Of a stretch of DNA of 64,000 nucleotides, positions 1 through 8,319 are shown in pieces (position 1 is the first letter of the stretch; the number at the start of each line of letters is the position of its first letter). The position numbers and the translations under genes are program-made. Source of the DNA: Nitrosarchaeum sp. (GTDB lineage Archaea > Thermoproteota > Nitrososphaeria > Nitrososphaerales > Nitrosopumilaceae); the NCBI GenBank assembly GCA_025699025.1, contig JAILWJ010000001.1:416488-480487 (forward strand), in the 5' to 3' direction. The notes under the pieces are model-generated. The model was not told where the DNA came from and ran no database searches. It saw only the letters and a program-made list of their open reading frames with translations.

Positions 1-145
1 TTATTGCATCATAGTTTGACTCTTTGATTTGTTGTATTGTTATCTTGTCATTTCGAATCACATCACAATAAACTCCGAGTTCTCCGAGATACTGGGCTAT
101 GTTGTATACAAACGAATCATAGTTGTCAATGATTAGAAATTTCAT
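1..145 (-). CDS. trpG: Anthranilate synthase glutaminase subunit, N-terminal part (cut by window edge)
   Basis: Only the first 48 codons lie in the window. The N-terminus reads [20 protein letters not shown], the typical start of class I glutamine amidotransferase TrpG, which supplies ammonia to TrpE for anthranilate synthesis. Its ATG overlaps the trpE stop in an ATGA at 142-145, so the two subunits are translationally coupled. The catalytic Cys-His-Glu triad lies outside the window. Confidence 0.93.
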   Translation of the reverse strand, partial: MKFLIIDNYDSFVYNIAQYLGELGVYCDVIRNDKITIQQIKESNYDAI

Positions 146-1491
146 TTTGATGCCTCCTTTATAGCTTGGAGCATTGCTTTTGCCTTGTGCTCTGTTTCCT
201 TGAATTCGCTTTCTGCAATAGAGTCCGAAACAATCCCTGCACCTGACTGGACAAACCCGTTTTTACCATTAATGAAAATACTTCTGATTGCTATTGCAAA
301 GTCACAACACCCATTAAATGAAAAGTATCCTACCGCTCCCGCATACGGTCCTCTGGCTTCTGGCTCTAATTCATCAATTATCTCCATTGCTCGGACTTTG
401 GGAGCGCCAGAAACAGTGCCTGCTGGAAATACTGCCTTGAATGCATCAAACATGTCTTTCTCTGGTGCCAGTTGACCGACAACATGTGTAACTATATGCT
501 GAACATGGCTGAATCGCTTTATCTGCATCAAAGATTCAGGATGAACAGTTCCATACTTGCATACTCTTCCAATATCGTTTCGACCAAGATCGACTAACAT
601 TGTGTGTTCTGCCAGCTCCTTTTCATCTTTGAGCAGTTCTTTGGCCATCTGTTCATTTTTTTGTTCATCATCTGTAATCTTTCTAGTTCCTGCAATTGGG
701 AATGTTTCCACTTTATCGTTAGTAATTCGAACTAGCATCTCAGGCGATGCACCAATTACTGTCTTGGCTCCATGTTTTAGGTGATACATGTATGGTGATG
801 GATTCAGATGCCTTAATGTTTTGTATAGTGTAAGATTGTCCCCGTCTGTTTCAAATTCAAATTTTCTAGATAAGACGACCTGAAAAACATCTCCACTGTG
901 GATATATTTTTTTGCCTTGTTTACAATCTCTGAAAATTGCTTCTCATCTATATTTGCAGAAACTTCAGTGGCATGAAAATTCCCAAATTCATCATTGTCC
1001 ATTTTTAGTTTATCAAACCTATTCTGATCATGATAAAAATAGAATAATTTCTTGTGCAAGTTATCATATAACACCCCATCATCATAAATTCCAAATTCCA
1101 TTAATGGCTCTGGTGCATTATGTGTGTCTGGAATGTTTTCAACTATTCTGATTGCATCATAATTTACAATCCCTACCGCCCCTCCAAGATATCGATAACT
1201 TTGATCCCTTGATTTCCCAAGTAGTTTTTTTAGTTCGCCAAACGGGTCATTAGTTTTGATGGTTTCAATTCTTTTGTCTTGAATGATTTCTACCTTGTCT
1301 GCGTATCCTTTTATGATTGCTTTTGGATCAAATCCCATGACTGATGTTTCCGCTAGTACATCAGGATCAGTCAAAGATTCAAAGAGAAATGAATGTGAAT
1401 AATTTCTTGAAATTTTGTTATAAATTTGAAATTGATTTTCAGATAAATCTAGTGGTATTATTTGCGGCTCCGAATTTCCAAAAATGTCCAC
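142..1491 (-). CDS. trpE: Anthranilate synthase component I
   Basis: This 449-residue chorismate-binding enzyme converts chorismate plus ammonia to anthranilate, the first step of tryptophan synthesis. The C-terminal half carries the family blocks: [10 protein letters not shown], the PIAGTR motif, [12 protein letters not shown], the [18 protein letters not shown] stretch and [10 protein letters not shown]. The N-terminal domain is recognisable, with FLFES near the expected tryptophan feedback site. The start is a GTG at 1491; a TATA-like stretch at 1513-1524 sits about 27 bases upstream, which fits a leaderless transcript. It is followed by trpG with a 4-base overlap. Confidence 0.96.
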   Translation of the reverse strand: MDIFGNSEPQIIPLDLSENQFQIYNKISRNYSHSFLFESLTDPDVLAETSVMGFDPKAIIKGYADKVEIIQDKRIETIKTNDPFGELKKLLGKSRDQSYRYLGGAVGIVNYDAIRIVENIPDTHNAPEPLMEFGIYDDGVLYDNLHKKLFYFYHDQNRFDKLKMDNDEFGNFHATEVSANIDEKQFSEIVNKAKKYIHSGDVFQVVLSRKFEFETDGDNLTLYKTLRHLNPSPYMYHLKHGAKTVIGASPEMLVRITNDKVETFPIAGTRKITDDEQKNEQMAKELLKDEKELAEHTMLVDLGRNDIGRVCKYGTVHPESLMQIKRFSHVQHIVTHVVGQLAPEKDMFDAFKAVFPAGTVSGAPKVRAMEIIDELEPEARGPYAGAVGYFSFNGCCDFAIAIRSIFINGKNGFVQSGAGIVSDSIAESEFKETEHKAKAMLQAIKEASK

Positions 1492-1512
1492 CCATACACA
1501 AAATTCCAGCCG

Positions 1513-1524
1513 TTTATTATTTAA
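1513..1524 (-). promoter_or_regulatory. TATA box of the trpEG operon
   Basis: On the minus strand this reads TTTAAATAATAA, about 27 bases before the trpE GTG. The spacing suits an archaeal TATA box with a leaderless mRNA. Inferred from spacing and composition only. Confidence 0.45.
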
Positions 1525-1591
1525 AGTGATGGGAATTCAACGTATTTACGCTACTGTTCGGACTTGTTGTGTCAGGTATATGTATAATACA

Positions 1592-1618
1592 GTACCAGTA
1601 CGGTACCTTTATTAAATA
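1592..1618 (+). promoter_or_regulatory. Inverted repeat next to a TATA box
   Basis: GTACC and GGTAC arms (1592-1596 and 1602-1606) flank a 5-base spacer directly upstream of a TATA-like TTTATTAAATA (1608-1618). The next ATG at 1642 is about 29 bases from the TATA centre. The repeat could be an operator for the small zinc protein gene. Confidence 0.35.
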
Positions 1619-1641
1619 GGTGGGCATAGTACCCTTGACTC

Positions 1642-1833
1642 ATGCAGGGAGTTAGACAAAATTCAGCAATGTTGCAAGATATGCACTTTTATTCAAAGAA
1701 ACAGATATCGTCTGTCTCAAAAGTAGAGTGTTATGTATGTGGCAAAGGTTTGATGGATGGCCATTCCATTACTGCAAAAACGTTACTTCATGATACAGTG
1801 TTATTCTGTGACGTTCATTATCCATTACAGTGA
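1642..1833 (+). CDS. Small putative zinc-binding protein
   Basis: A 63-residue protein with C30-x2-C33 and C56-x2-H59, a spacing that would bind one zinc ion. I do not recognise a named family. The TATA box at 1608-1618 supports the ATG at 1642. It stands alone, divergent from trpE, and opens the series of tiny Cys-rich genes that fills the next 12 kb. Confidence 0.6.
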   Translation: MQGVRQNSAMLQDMHFYSKKQISSVSKVECYVCGKGLMDGHSITAKTLLHDTVLFCDVHYPLQ

Positions 1834-2018
1834 AATAACTCGTTTGAAATTATTCGCCTCGTTTTGTGTGATGTTTGTTGTAGGGTCTACTCAAAGATTG
1901 GGTTTTATGAAAAAACCTTGGTTTTTGATCATTTAGTTTATGTTGTAACTGGCACTAGGCTGTATTTTTCATTATGTTTGGTAAAATTTCATTCTGTGTA
2001 TAAAGTGTCAATACTGAT

Positions 2019-2147
2019 ATGAAATCTGCAACAAGATTTTGCTCTAAACAATACAGAGATGAGCGTATTAAAAATCTTGGACACGTACCAGATGAGGCAT
2101 TAAAAAACGATCCTAGTCATTTCATGGAAATTGGCATACACTTCTAA
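2019..2147 (+). CDS. Small basic ORF, function unknown
   Basis: A 42-codon ORF, MKSATRFCSKQYRDERIKNL at its start, rich in charged residues with one Cys. The composition is protein-like and there is no competing gene on either strand. There is no obvious ribosome binding site, so the call is tentative. No family recognised. Confidence 0.38.
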   Translation: MKSATRFCSKQYRDERIKNLGHVPDEALKNDPSHFMEIGIHF

Positions 2148-2229
2148 ACGTTATATTAAAACTTGTAGTGGAATTGATATGTATAATTTCTTAGCGTTCT
2201 TCTTAAGTAATTTCACAAAACCATGTCTA

Positions 2230-3066
2230 ATGACAAAATACCTCTACATCATGATGACCTCTGTGGTAATTCTGATATCTGCCATACTTCCTTCAGCTTT
2301 TGCAGCGGATGATTTTAAGAAATCTCAAGGAGATGACCTTAAAAACAATCCTGCAGTTCAAGACATTCTAAAAAAGATAGAAAATTCGAGAAAAGAATTT
2401 GCGCAAGCAAAAGAGATACAACAAAAAAGATTGGAACATCAAAAATTTATCGACGAACAACGTGCACTTGCTAAAGAATCTCTAAGGCAAGAGCTAGAAC
2501 GAATCGACAAAAAATACGAAGACTTTACACCTAAAAATGCCTTTGCAAAATTTGTATCTAACTTCAATTCAACTCATCACGAAATCTATTGGGAGCAATT
2601 TGATTATCTCCATACGAAGGTAGCACTTGCAAAAGAAGCAAAAGAATTCGTATTGGAACAGGGTGGCAGCTATGCTGATGCAATGAAGCAGTATGTAAAA
2701 TTTGCAAAAATGTCAAAAATAGAAATGCTCAATGTAATTAGAGATCTAAATCTAAAGCATGGGTTTGCACAAGAATCAATCCAATCAAACTTTGACATAA
2801 ATGGCAAATTACCAAGATATGAAAATGATCTGGATGCACCGTGTTATGGTTGTACCGATAAAATAACCAAGATTCAACTCAATACTGAACAAACAGTATC
2901 CACAACTCCTACAACGTACAAACCAATTCAATCTGAGACCGGAACACTAAGAGACTCTCTATCCCAACTCCAAAAGACATTCTTGGAATCAAAAGATACA
3001 GCACTACAGATGAAGATAGTTACTCAGATGAATGATATTGTACGACAGATCCATGAACTTCAATAA
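2230..3066 (+). CDS. Exported coiled-coil protein
   Basis: Translation from ATG 2230 gives 278 residues with a clear signal peptide (MTKYLYIMMTSVVILISAIL, then PSAFA before the mature ADDFKKS). In-frame codons upstream to 2131 lack signal character and were not used. The mature part is Lys/Glu-rich with long predicted helices (about residues 45-90), a central conserved-looking segment and a single CYGC pair near residue 204. Probably secreted or surface-bound. Family unknown to me. Confidence 0.72.
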   Translation: MTKYLYIMMTSVVILISAILPSAFAADDFKKSQGDDLKNNPAVQDILKKIENSRKEFAQAKEIQQKRLEHQKFIDEQRALAKESLRQELERIDKKYEDFTPKNAFAKFVSNFNSTHHEIYWEQFDYLHTKVALAKEAKEFVLEQGGSYADAMKQYVKFAKMSKIEMLNVIRDLNLKHGFAQESIQSNFDINGKLPRYENDLDAPCYGCTDKITKIQLNTEQTVSTTPTTYKPIQSETGTLRDSLSQLQKTFLESKDTALQMKIVTQMNDIVRQIHELQ

Positions 3067-3132
3067 TTTATTTAGCTAGTTTGTTCATGATCCCCCTCTT
3101 TTCTTTAAATATCATTAGATGCATTACAACAT

Positions 3133-3270
3133 ATGCCACAACTACAAATCACTGCTGCAACAATGGACAGAATAAAGAAAATAGTGCACAAAACTCAGAT
3201 ACATGATGGCGACTATCTAGTCAATGAACTAATAGATATCTTTGAAAAAAAGATCAATGAATTGAAATAA
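3133..3270 (+). CDS. Small helical protein
   Basis: A 45-codon ORF starting MPQLQITAATMDRIKKIVHK and ending in an amphipathic helix rich in Glu and Lys. It looks like a small helical or antitoxin-like protein, but no family is recognised. It follows the secreted protein by 66 bases in the same direction. Confidence 0.45.
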   Translation: MPQLQITAATMDRIKKIVHKTQIHDGDYLVNELIDIFEKKINELK

Positions 3271-3324
3271 TTTGCCAAATTCACATTGTTGTTATTTGAA
3301 AATTCTCTTTCGAGGTGCCTGCCT

Positions 3325-3426
3325 GTGATACTCTGTAACAAATGTTACAATGAACATCATGATCAGTGTATGGGAAAATCTGGCATGTTTGATTGTGGAT
3401 GTACTTGTTTTAAAAAACAGTGCTAG
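3325..3426 (+). CDS. Cys-rich microprotein
   Basis: A 33-residue ORF from GTG 3325 with a good upstream GAGGTG. It contains C4-x2-C7, an HH pair, C15 and a C-terminal run C24-x-C26-x-C28 plus C33, so up to seven Cys. Likely a structural metal-binding peptide. Its TAG overlaps the stop codon of the convergent gene in a CTAG. Confidence 0.45.
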   Translation: MILCNKCYNEHHDQCMGKSGMFDCGCTCFKKQC

Positions 3427-3581
3427 GTGTCTTTGTAATGTACCAATAGTGTTTTATCCATTATTGGGTGTACTGCTATGATTTTATCTCCCTTTTCTGC
3501 CAAAAAATCATTTACTACGTCTTGAAGATAAATCCCTGATTGTAATTTATCCGCTTCAAAATATTTTATTTTGTGAACCAT
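3423..3581 (-). CDS. Small protein, unknown function
   Basis: The probable start is the ATG at 3581 (MVHKIKYFEADKLQSGIYLQ), giving 52 residues. Ten further codons exist upstream in frame. The mixed alpha/beta composition ending HPIMDKTLLVHYKDT is protein-like. It converges on the Cys-rich microprotein, sharing the CTAG at 3423-3426. Confidence 0.5.
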   Translation of the reverse strand: MVHKIKYFEADKLQSGIYLQDVVNDFLAEKGDKIIAVHPIMDKTLLVHYKDT

Positions 3582-3619
3582 ACGTGTTAAATGATTGTGG
3601 TGATATAACAATACTGTTA

Positions 3620-3709
3620 TTATCTACTCAAAAACTGATTCATACCAAACCCCAAAAAGACAGTAAATACTCCTAAAATTACTGCTCCAACTATCATCCC
3701 TATTTTCAC
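3620..3709 (-). CDS. Single-span membrane microprotein
   Basis: A 29-residue ORF from GTG 3709, MKIGMIVGAVILGVFTVFLG then FGMNQFLSR. It is almost entirely one transmembrane helix with a short polar tail. A GAGGT lies 6 bases before the GTG, within the end of the PAC2 gene, suggesting coupled translation. A second such gene is at 12267-12350. Confidence 0.45.
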   Translation of the reverse strand: MKIGMIVGAVILGVFTVFLGFGMNQFLSR

Positions 3710-3717
3710 TGCCAACC

Positions 3718-4398
3718 TCAATTGTTAAACTCTCTCTCGATCTCTTGAGCCATTGCCTCCAACCTGCTAACATCTCCCAATTTCCTGAATGTCAGTTTCT
3801 CTATTGTCTTGATTATGCTTATTGCCGCTCTGTATTGTGGAATCTCTGGATGGTTGATCTCACCATACATTCCAATTCCTTGGATTCCATTTTGCTTTGC
3901 AAATCCCAAAATTAATCCATTAAATCCTGTAATTAATGATCTTTGTGGAGTCATGTCGATTCCAAGTGTCTGCATGTGCTTTGTTAGATCCTTTGATGTT
4001 GTTGTGACAAATGTCTTTGGTGTTTTGTCAATAATTCTATTTGTGTGAAACCCTCCCAAAGTATAGATGAATTTTGCCGAGTATTTTCTTGCGACATCGA
4101 TTACATCTTGACATAATTCATTTATCTCTTGATTTTCTTGTGGTTGGCCTGTTCCTCCACCAAACACAATCAAGCCCTCAGTGTATCTATAGTCCCAATT
4201 CTCATTTGGAATGTCAATATGTCCTCCATTGTCAATAACATATGTTGGAAATGGTGTTTTTGCAGTTCTGAATTTTTTTGTTGCAAGACTCTTGTTGATA
4301 AAATTTACAACAATACTGCCTACATTTCCCATATCTTGCATTGCTGCAATGATTATTGGTTTTTGTATGTCTGGCTCTTCTATTTGCAAAAACTTCAT
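3718..4398 (-). CDS. PAC2 family protein (proteasome-assembly-chaperone-like)
   Basis: The 226 residues match the archaeal PAC2/DUF75 family: N-terminal PIIIAAMQDMGNVGSIVVNF, the glycine-rich GLIVFGGGTGQPQ segment, YTLGGFHTNR and the late GMYGEINHPE segment. Eukaryotic relatives help assemble the 20S proteasome. The archaeal role is not settled. The next small membrane ORF follows directly and a small ORF (4431-4601) precedes it, so the three may form one transcript. Confidence 0.85.
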   Translation of the reverse strand: MKFLQIEEPDIQKPIIIAAMQDMGNVGSIVVNFINKSLATKKFRTAKTPFPTYVIDNGGHIDIPNENWDYRYTEGLIVFGGGTGQPQENQEINELCQDVIDVARKYSAKFIYTLGGFHTNRIIDKTPKTFVTTTSKDLTKHMQTLGIDMTPQRSLITGFNGLILGFAKQNGIQGIGMYGEINHPEIPQYRAAISIIKTIEKLTFRKLGDVSRLEAMAQEIEREFNN

Positions 4399-4430
4399 TG
4401 ATTGGAAATTAATATTATGTGATTTGTATG

Positions 4431-4601
4431 TTATTGGTCGTTTAGGGCTTTTTTGTATTGATTATAGTCGATAATGGCATCGTTTAGATCCTTTAAACAT
4501 GTGGCATCCTCATATCCTGATTCCTGAAGACGTTTCCAACATGATTTTATTTGTTCTTCTAATACAAGCAACATTCTCTTGTCATCACAATGCATGATCA
4601 T
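4431..4601 (-). CDS. Small helical protein
   Basis: A 56-residue ORF from ATG 4601 (MIMHCDDKRMLLVLEEQIKS), with ATG 4595 as an alternative. It is predicted helical, with Cys5, Cys20 and Cys35. It runs in the same direction as the PAC2 gene, 32 bases ahead. Not a recognised family. Confidence 0.5.
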   Translation of the reverse strand: MIMHCDDKRMLLVLEEQIKSCWKRLQESGYEDATCLKDLNDAIIDYNQYKKALNDQ

Positions 4602-5104
4602 GCCATGATACAGCCCTGATTTATCACTCTCTATTTGAATATGATCGTTTTAGTTTTTACACTTTTGTTATGTTACCCAATAGAAAAAATCCACCTGCTG
4701 TAAGGGCCTTGTATATCCTAACAAGAAATTTTTTAATAATGTTTCATAATACATATTGTGATTTAGTATCTGTTGCTAAATCTCGGTCGTTTGGTTGCGG
4801 GATCAACGGAAACGACCGAACATTATCAATACTCCAAAAATATTGATATTTACTCTTGGCCTTATGCGGATTTGATTATTTGGTTCGATTTGAACTTCTA
4901 ATTATTTTCATGATTTTACTCTGATTTATGATCTTTTCTTCGTCCATTCTATTATGTGAAAAACATTTTGCATTTCATTTATGCCATTAAAATGAATAGA
5001 GAATTCTAACTATTTGTTTTAGACCTGTGAAAAAATTAGAGTTGCCTAATTAGCTACTTCTAATTTTCAAATTATTTTTATGTTGAATGTACTACCAGAT
5101 TGAT
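4602..5104. other. Long non-coding stretch
   Basis: About 500 bases without a convincing gene. It contains the two adjacent hairpins described separately (4784-4848). A 23-codon minus-strand ORF near 4950 (MDEEKIINQSKIMKIIRSSN) has no supporting signal and is not called. Confidence 0.5.
4784..4848. ncRNA. Two adjacent hairpins, possible structured RNA
   Basis: First hairpin: CGGTCGTTT (4784-4792) pairs with AAACGACCG (4810-4818), extended by GTTG with CAAC (4794-4797 with 4804-4807) and capped by a 6-base loop. Second: TATCAATA (4824-4831) pairs with TATTGATA (4841-4848). The first stem is GC-rich in an AT-rich gap. The strand of any RNA is not determined. Confidence 0.35.
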
Positions 5105-5269
5105 ATGGACAAATGTGTAATTTGTGATTCTTTATTGGAAGTAGAACAACGATGTAAGTTCTGTAATGAACCAACAAGATTGTTTTGTCACACATGTGGT
5201 GTTATGGCTAAGAAAATTTCACATCCTGCATGTATGATAATTGACGTAAATAGCATGTTGATAAATTAA
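5105..5269 (+). CDS. Small zinc-ribbon-like protein with three CxxC pairs
   Basis: Starting at ATG 5105 (MDKCVICDSLLEVEQRCKFC) gives 54 residues with C4-x2-C7, C17-x2-C20, C28-x2-C31 and C43. This would hold one or two zinc ions. An in-frame ATG at 5087 would add six residues before the first motif. Function unknown; possibly a protein or nucleic-acid binding adaptor. Confidence 0.62.
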   Translation: MDKCVICDSLLEVEQRCKFCNEPTRLFCHTCGVMAKKISHPACMIIDVNSMLIN

Positions 5270-5367
5270 CTTCCAAAAAGTTTTATTTTATGTTTTTTTA
5301 GTCTGATGACACCAGGTTAGTATTTGGATGATCTTTCATTTTATGTCCATGTGTTTTAATCAACAGA

Positions 5368-5523
5368 TTAAGTTGACTGTGTTTTACTAACTATGTTATC
5401 TTGAGAATCGATAAAATTACTACATGTCTCGCATAACCAAAGTGTGACATTGTCTTCTTTTATCCATCTTGGAAGTCTTCTGTTGTTGCATTGTTTGCAA
5501 AATAATGACATGATTCTTTGCAT
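5368..5523 (-). CDS. Small zinc-ribbon protein
   Basis: A 51-residue ORF, MQRIMSLFCKQCNNRRLPRW, with C9-x2-C12 and C31-x2-C34, a classical four-Cys zinc ribbon. A purine-rich GGAAGG lies right before the ATG; ATG 5511 (MSLFCKQC) is an alternative start. Confidence 0.55.
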   Translation of the reverse strand: MQRIMSLFCKQCNNRRLPRWIKEDNVTLWLCETCSNFIDSQDNIVSKTQST

Positions 5524-5614
5524 CCTTCCCTCTATTTGTACTCGCGCTACTGTTTATTGTTCTCTGCATCTAACCTAGATCTGATTTGTAAGTGGATGTA
5601 ATTTTAGAGAAATA

Positions 5615-6082
5615 TCAACTTTGAGAATTTACTGCCATTTTCTCGTAATAGTATTCTTGCCTCTTTAGATCATTTTCTGAAATTATCCTGCATTTCCGAA
5701 GTGGGACAAGACGAGATACTTGCTCATACGTGTTCATATCTCTCACGTCTGCGGCATATGCTATTTGCAACAGTGGTGATTTTTCTTCAATCATTGGTTT
5801 TGCTTGCTCATAACCCCCAGCTTGACGCATTCCACTTCTGTACAAACCGACATTCTTGCCCTTTGAAATCTGCGGATCTTGATAACAGCAAATTGCATAC
5901 TCTCCATTAACTTTCTCAATGATTGTCAATCTGGTGAACTTGTCACTCCACCTGTCAATTTCTGTGGTAATATCCATAGATTCCTTCTTGTCTTCAAAAA
6001 CTATTGACACTACCAATCTGTCCTTTTCATATGCCCATGATATGCCGTAAAAATTCCCGTGCCACTCTATCTCAAAAGACAT
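5615..6082 (-). CDS. Conserved-looking hypothetical protein
   Basis: The likely start is ATG 6082 (MSFEIEWHGNFYGISWAYEK), giving 155 residues; an in-frame ATG at 6106 adds eight. The N-terminal two-thirds has alternating beta-strand character and the C-terminus is basic and helical. No catalytic motif seen. It follows the ATP-cone nuclease gene in the same direction, about 60 bases downstream. Confidence 0.65.
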   Translation of the reverse strand: MSFEIEWHGNFYGISWAYEKDRLVVSIVFEDKKESMDITTEIDRWSDKFTRLTIIEKVNGEYAICCYQDPQISKGKNVGLYRSGMRQAGGYEQAKPMIEEKSPLLQIAYAADVRDMNTYEQVSRLVPLRKCRIISENDLKRQEYYYEKMAVNSQS

Positions 6083-6143
6083 GGTATTTGTTTGAAAATT
6101 TCTCAAATTAAGACTTTCTACATATCTACAAATTACCTGTCTT

Positions 6144-6998
6144 CTAATTTCGGCAGAATATTTGATCTACGAGATTTTGCAGGTATGTTATTCTTTTTTT
6201 TGAAATTCCTGTTATTTTTGCAATCTCAGAGTCACTGTATCTGATTAGATCTTTTGCAATCGTGATATTGTATTCAAGAAATTGCTGTAATTCCTTTTGA
6301 GACAAGTTAAGAATTGTGATCGGATACAGATTGTGTTCTTCAATTATCTTTTCTAGACTGTTGGTTGCAGGATATCTCCACGAGAATATTTTTTGTCTGA
6401 TGCATTTTGCATATTTTCTTGCATTTGTTGAAACCTGTGTATTGCAGAAAATGATCTCACCTGAAAATTTTTTACTTGTGTCTAAAAACCTTGCATGTGT
6501 ATAAAGAGCAACCTTGAGTCCTGTATAAATTCCTCTGCTAGAATGATATTTGCATTCAATCAAGTATTCCTTATTGTCTTTGATTCCAATCAAATCAATT
6601 TCATGATTTACACATTCTCCGTTTATTTTGACTCTAATACCTCCTGCTTGATATCCATAGTATTTTAAAAGTGATGCAACATAGTTTTCAAAGGTAAATC
6701 CTGCAGGACCCATTTTCATTATGGCATCTTTTAGTTGGTATCTTTGATGGAGTCCTGCAAATCCTTCTTGGGATATTGCATGTAGGACTTTTTTGTAAAT
6801 GTCATTTGAGGTCATATCTCTGAACACTTCAGATCTTACTTTTTTGAGAATACGTTTTGCCGTTTTCCTACTTGCCCCTGCTCTCATACATGTGGTCAGA
6901 ATTTTATTTTCGTTGAATGGGACTCTACTGCCATCTGCTTTGTATATGAAGAATTTTCTTGGAGTTATGGTGGTTGTTTGTGGTACAAGTAATTTAAT
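6144..6998 (-). CDS. ATP-cone plus PD-(D/E)xK nuclease protein, non-canonical start
   Basis: The protein combines an N-terminal ATP-cone (FFIYKADGSRVPFNENKIL onwards) with a restriction-endonuclease-like core. The core motifs are F-E-N, H-E-I-D-L-I-G and Y-L-I-E-C-K, the PD-(D/E)xK pattern with E104, D135, E148 and K150 counted from 6998. The first ATG, at 6887, falls inside the ATP-cone. The frame stays open upstream but holds no ATG, GTG or TTG. ATT at 6998 is placed about 30 bases after an AT-rich TATA-like stretch, so I extend the gene there. A C-terminal ITGISKKRITYLQNL helix pair looks DNA-binding. Likely cleaves or senses DNA. Confidence 0.75.
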   Translation of the reverse strand: MKLLVPQTTTITPRKFFIYKADGSRVPFNENKILTTCMRAGASRKTAKRILKKVRSEVFRDMTSNDIYKKVLHAISQEGFAGLHQRYQLKDAIMKMGPAGFTFENYVASLLKYYGYQAGGIRVKINGECVNHEIDLIGIKDNKEYLIECKYHSSRGIYTGLKVALYTHARFLDTSKKFSGEIIFCNTQVSTNARKYAKCIRQKIFSWRYPATNSLEKIIEEHNLYPITILNLSQKELQQFLEYNITIAKDLIRYSDSEIAKITGISKKRITYLQNLVDQIFCRN

Positions 6999-7088
6999 TT
7001 TTGATTTGACGTTTTTTGTTCTCGATAATATTTATTTTAAAATTAATTGTCACGCTAGTATTATTAATGCCTGAAAAACAATCCCATC

Positions 7089-7442
7089 ATGGACAGAATT
7101 AACTTAATTGAGGGTTATGACCCGTTACGTGTAAGAGAAACTCTGAATCTGTTGTTGCGCGACAGAAAAAATGAATTCAGAGAACTGGCAGAAACGATGA
7201 AAATTCCCCAGATCTCAGAAGACTGGGAAGTAATTATCTTAAAGTTCTGTCTTGACTTTGAAGACTGCTTTAGGATATGGACAGATTCGACAGAGCCTGA
7301 TTCACTAAAAAATACAAAGTGTATGACCATTATGCGAAGTATTTCAAAAGGAAAGAAGAACATATCTGATGTATTCCATCTGCAAAATATCGCATACACC
7401 ATTTGTACTGAGTTTCATCAGACGTATAAAAGAGTAAACTAG
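7089..7442 (+). CDS. Hypothetical helical protein
   Basis: A 117-residue, mostly helical, acidic protein beginning MDRINLIEGYDPLRVRETLN. No motif is recognised. It is divergent from the ATP-cone nuclease and shares its AT-rich promoter region at about 7020-7075. It ends two bases before a convergent Cys-rich gene. Confidence 0.65.
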   Translation: MDRINLIEGYDPLRVRETLNLLLRDRKNEFRELAETMKIPQISEDWEVIILKFCLDFEDCFRIWTDSTEPDSLKNTKCMTIMRSISKGKKNISDVFHLQNIAYTICTEFHQTYKRVN

Positions 7443-7444
7443 AG

Positions 7445-7567
7445 CTACCTATTTTTTCCAAATGCTCCTTGATGATCAGTTAAACAACAAGGACATTGTT
7501 TTGAATAACATTCTTCTGTCTTCTCATGGCCGCAAGAGCCACAGTGACAAAACGAGTCGTTATCCAT
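7445..7567 (-). CDS. Cys-rich microprotein
   Basis: A 40-residue ORF, MDNDSFCHCGSCGHEKTEEC, then a CPCC cluster near residues 25-28. It has eight Cys and three His, so it could bind two metal ions. No family recognised. Confidence 0.5.
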   Translation of the reverse strand: MDNDSFCHCGSCGHEKTEECYSKQCPCCLTDHQGAFGKNR

Positions 7568-7643
7568 GCTTGACTAAACATTCATTTCATACTTAAGGTC
7601 TACCCTTGAATTCTTATTTGATAATCTATTAAATAAAAAAACA

Positions 7644-7877
7644 CTAGCACAGCCTATTACATTCACATTTCCTGCTTGTAAAGAGGTTTTTTAACAAATC
7701 CATTCGAGATTGTGATAATGATGGCTTTGTTTTTCCAACTATCTTAAACAAGGAAATTCCAGTTTCTGCGCTAGTTCCTTTTAATGCCCATGTCCCATTT
7801 TTCATCAGATATGGTTGGGGGTTTTTCATAGTTACTTTTTTGCGTGCCTTGATGTCATAGGCTTCAATTCCTGACAT
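7644..7877 (-). CDS. DUF5679-like small protein lacking the zinc cysteines
   Basis: The 77 residues follow the archaeal DUF5679 zinc-ribbon pattern (Y-C-x2-C-x-K...MKNP..., a KNG stretch, KGTCPxCG, then F-K-I-x-G). Here the first pair reads Y-D-I-K-A and the second G-T-S-A-E-T-G, so all four expected zinc ligands are gone. A C-terminal extension adds KCECNRLC, four Cys outside the fold. The fold may have lost or relocated its metal site. Confidence 0.6.
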   Translation of the reverse strand: MSGIEAYDIKARKKVTMKNPQPYLMKNGTWALKGTSAETGISLFKIVGKTKPSLSQSRMDLLKNLFTSRKCECNRLC

Positions 7878-8003
7878 GCCCCTTACTGTAAAATTTCTTA
7901 TTATACTTCGTCAGTGAATTTTTTCATAGTTTTAAGCTGAAATTAAAATAACCGCGTAAAAAACTAGCCTTGATTTATCTTTAAACTAGTTTTATTTTTA
8001 TGA

Positions 8004-8200
8004 TTAAATTAAACAAATGTTTAGAGTTTCATTGATCCTGATTTTATATTGCAAAGTGGTACCTATTGTGACGCCTTCGTATAGTGGTCCAGGCATGCTA
8101 TAAACGACTACTATTCCAAGACGTCGCAGTTTTTCCCAACTATCTCTTTTTTAGAATTACGTCTTCTGTAGATGTGTCTTTGTTGTTTTCCTAATGTCAT
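8004..8200 (-). pseudogene. Possible frameshifted small basic gene
   Basis: A strong GGAGG precedes ATG 8200. The first frame (MTLGKQQRHIYRRRNSKK) stops at 8111, but a second frame continues sensibly (WEKLRRLGIVVVYSMPGPLY onwards) to a TAA at 8004. One extra A in the six-A run (8147-8152, minus strand) would join them into a 65-residue basic protein. Either a decayed gene or a base-calling slip. Confidence 0.3.
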
Positions 8201-8319
8201 GGGAGTATTTCCTCCAATGCATCTCTACTCTAGATGTTGACTCATTTCCCAATTGGGTTCTACAAATTTTACGTTGTTTTGTATTGTCTGAATGGATTTT
8301 TCAAAATTAAACATATTGA

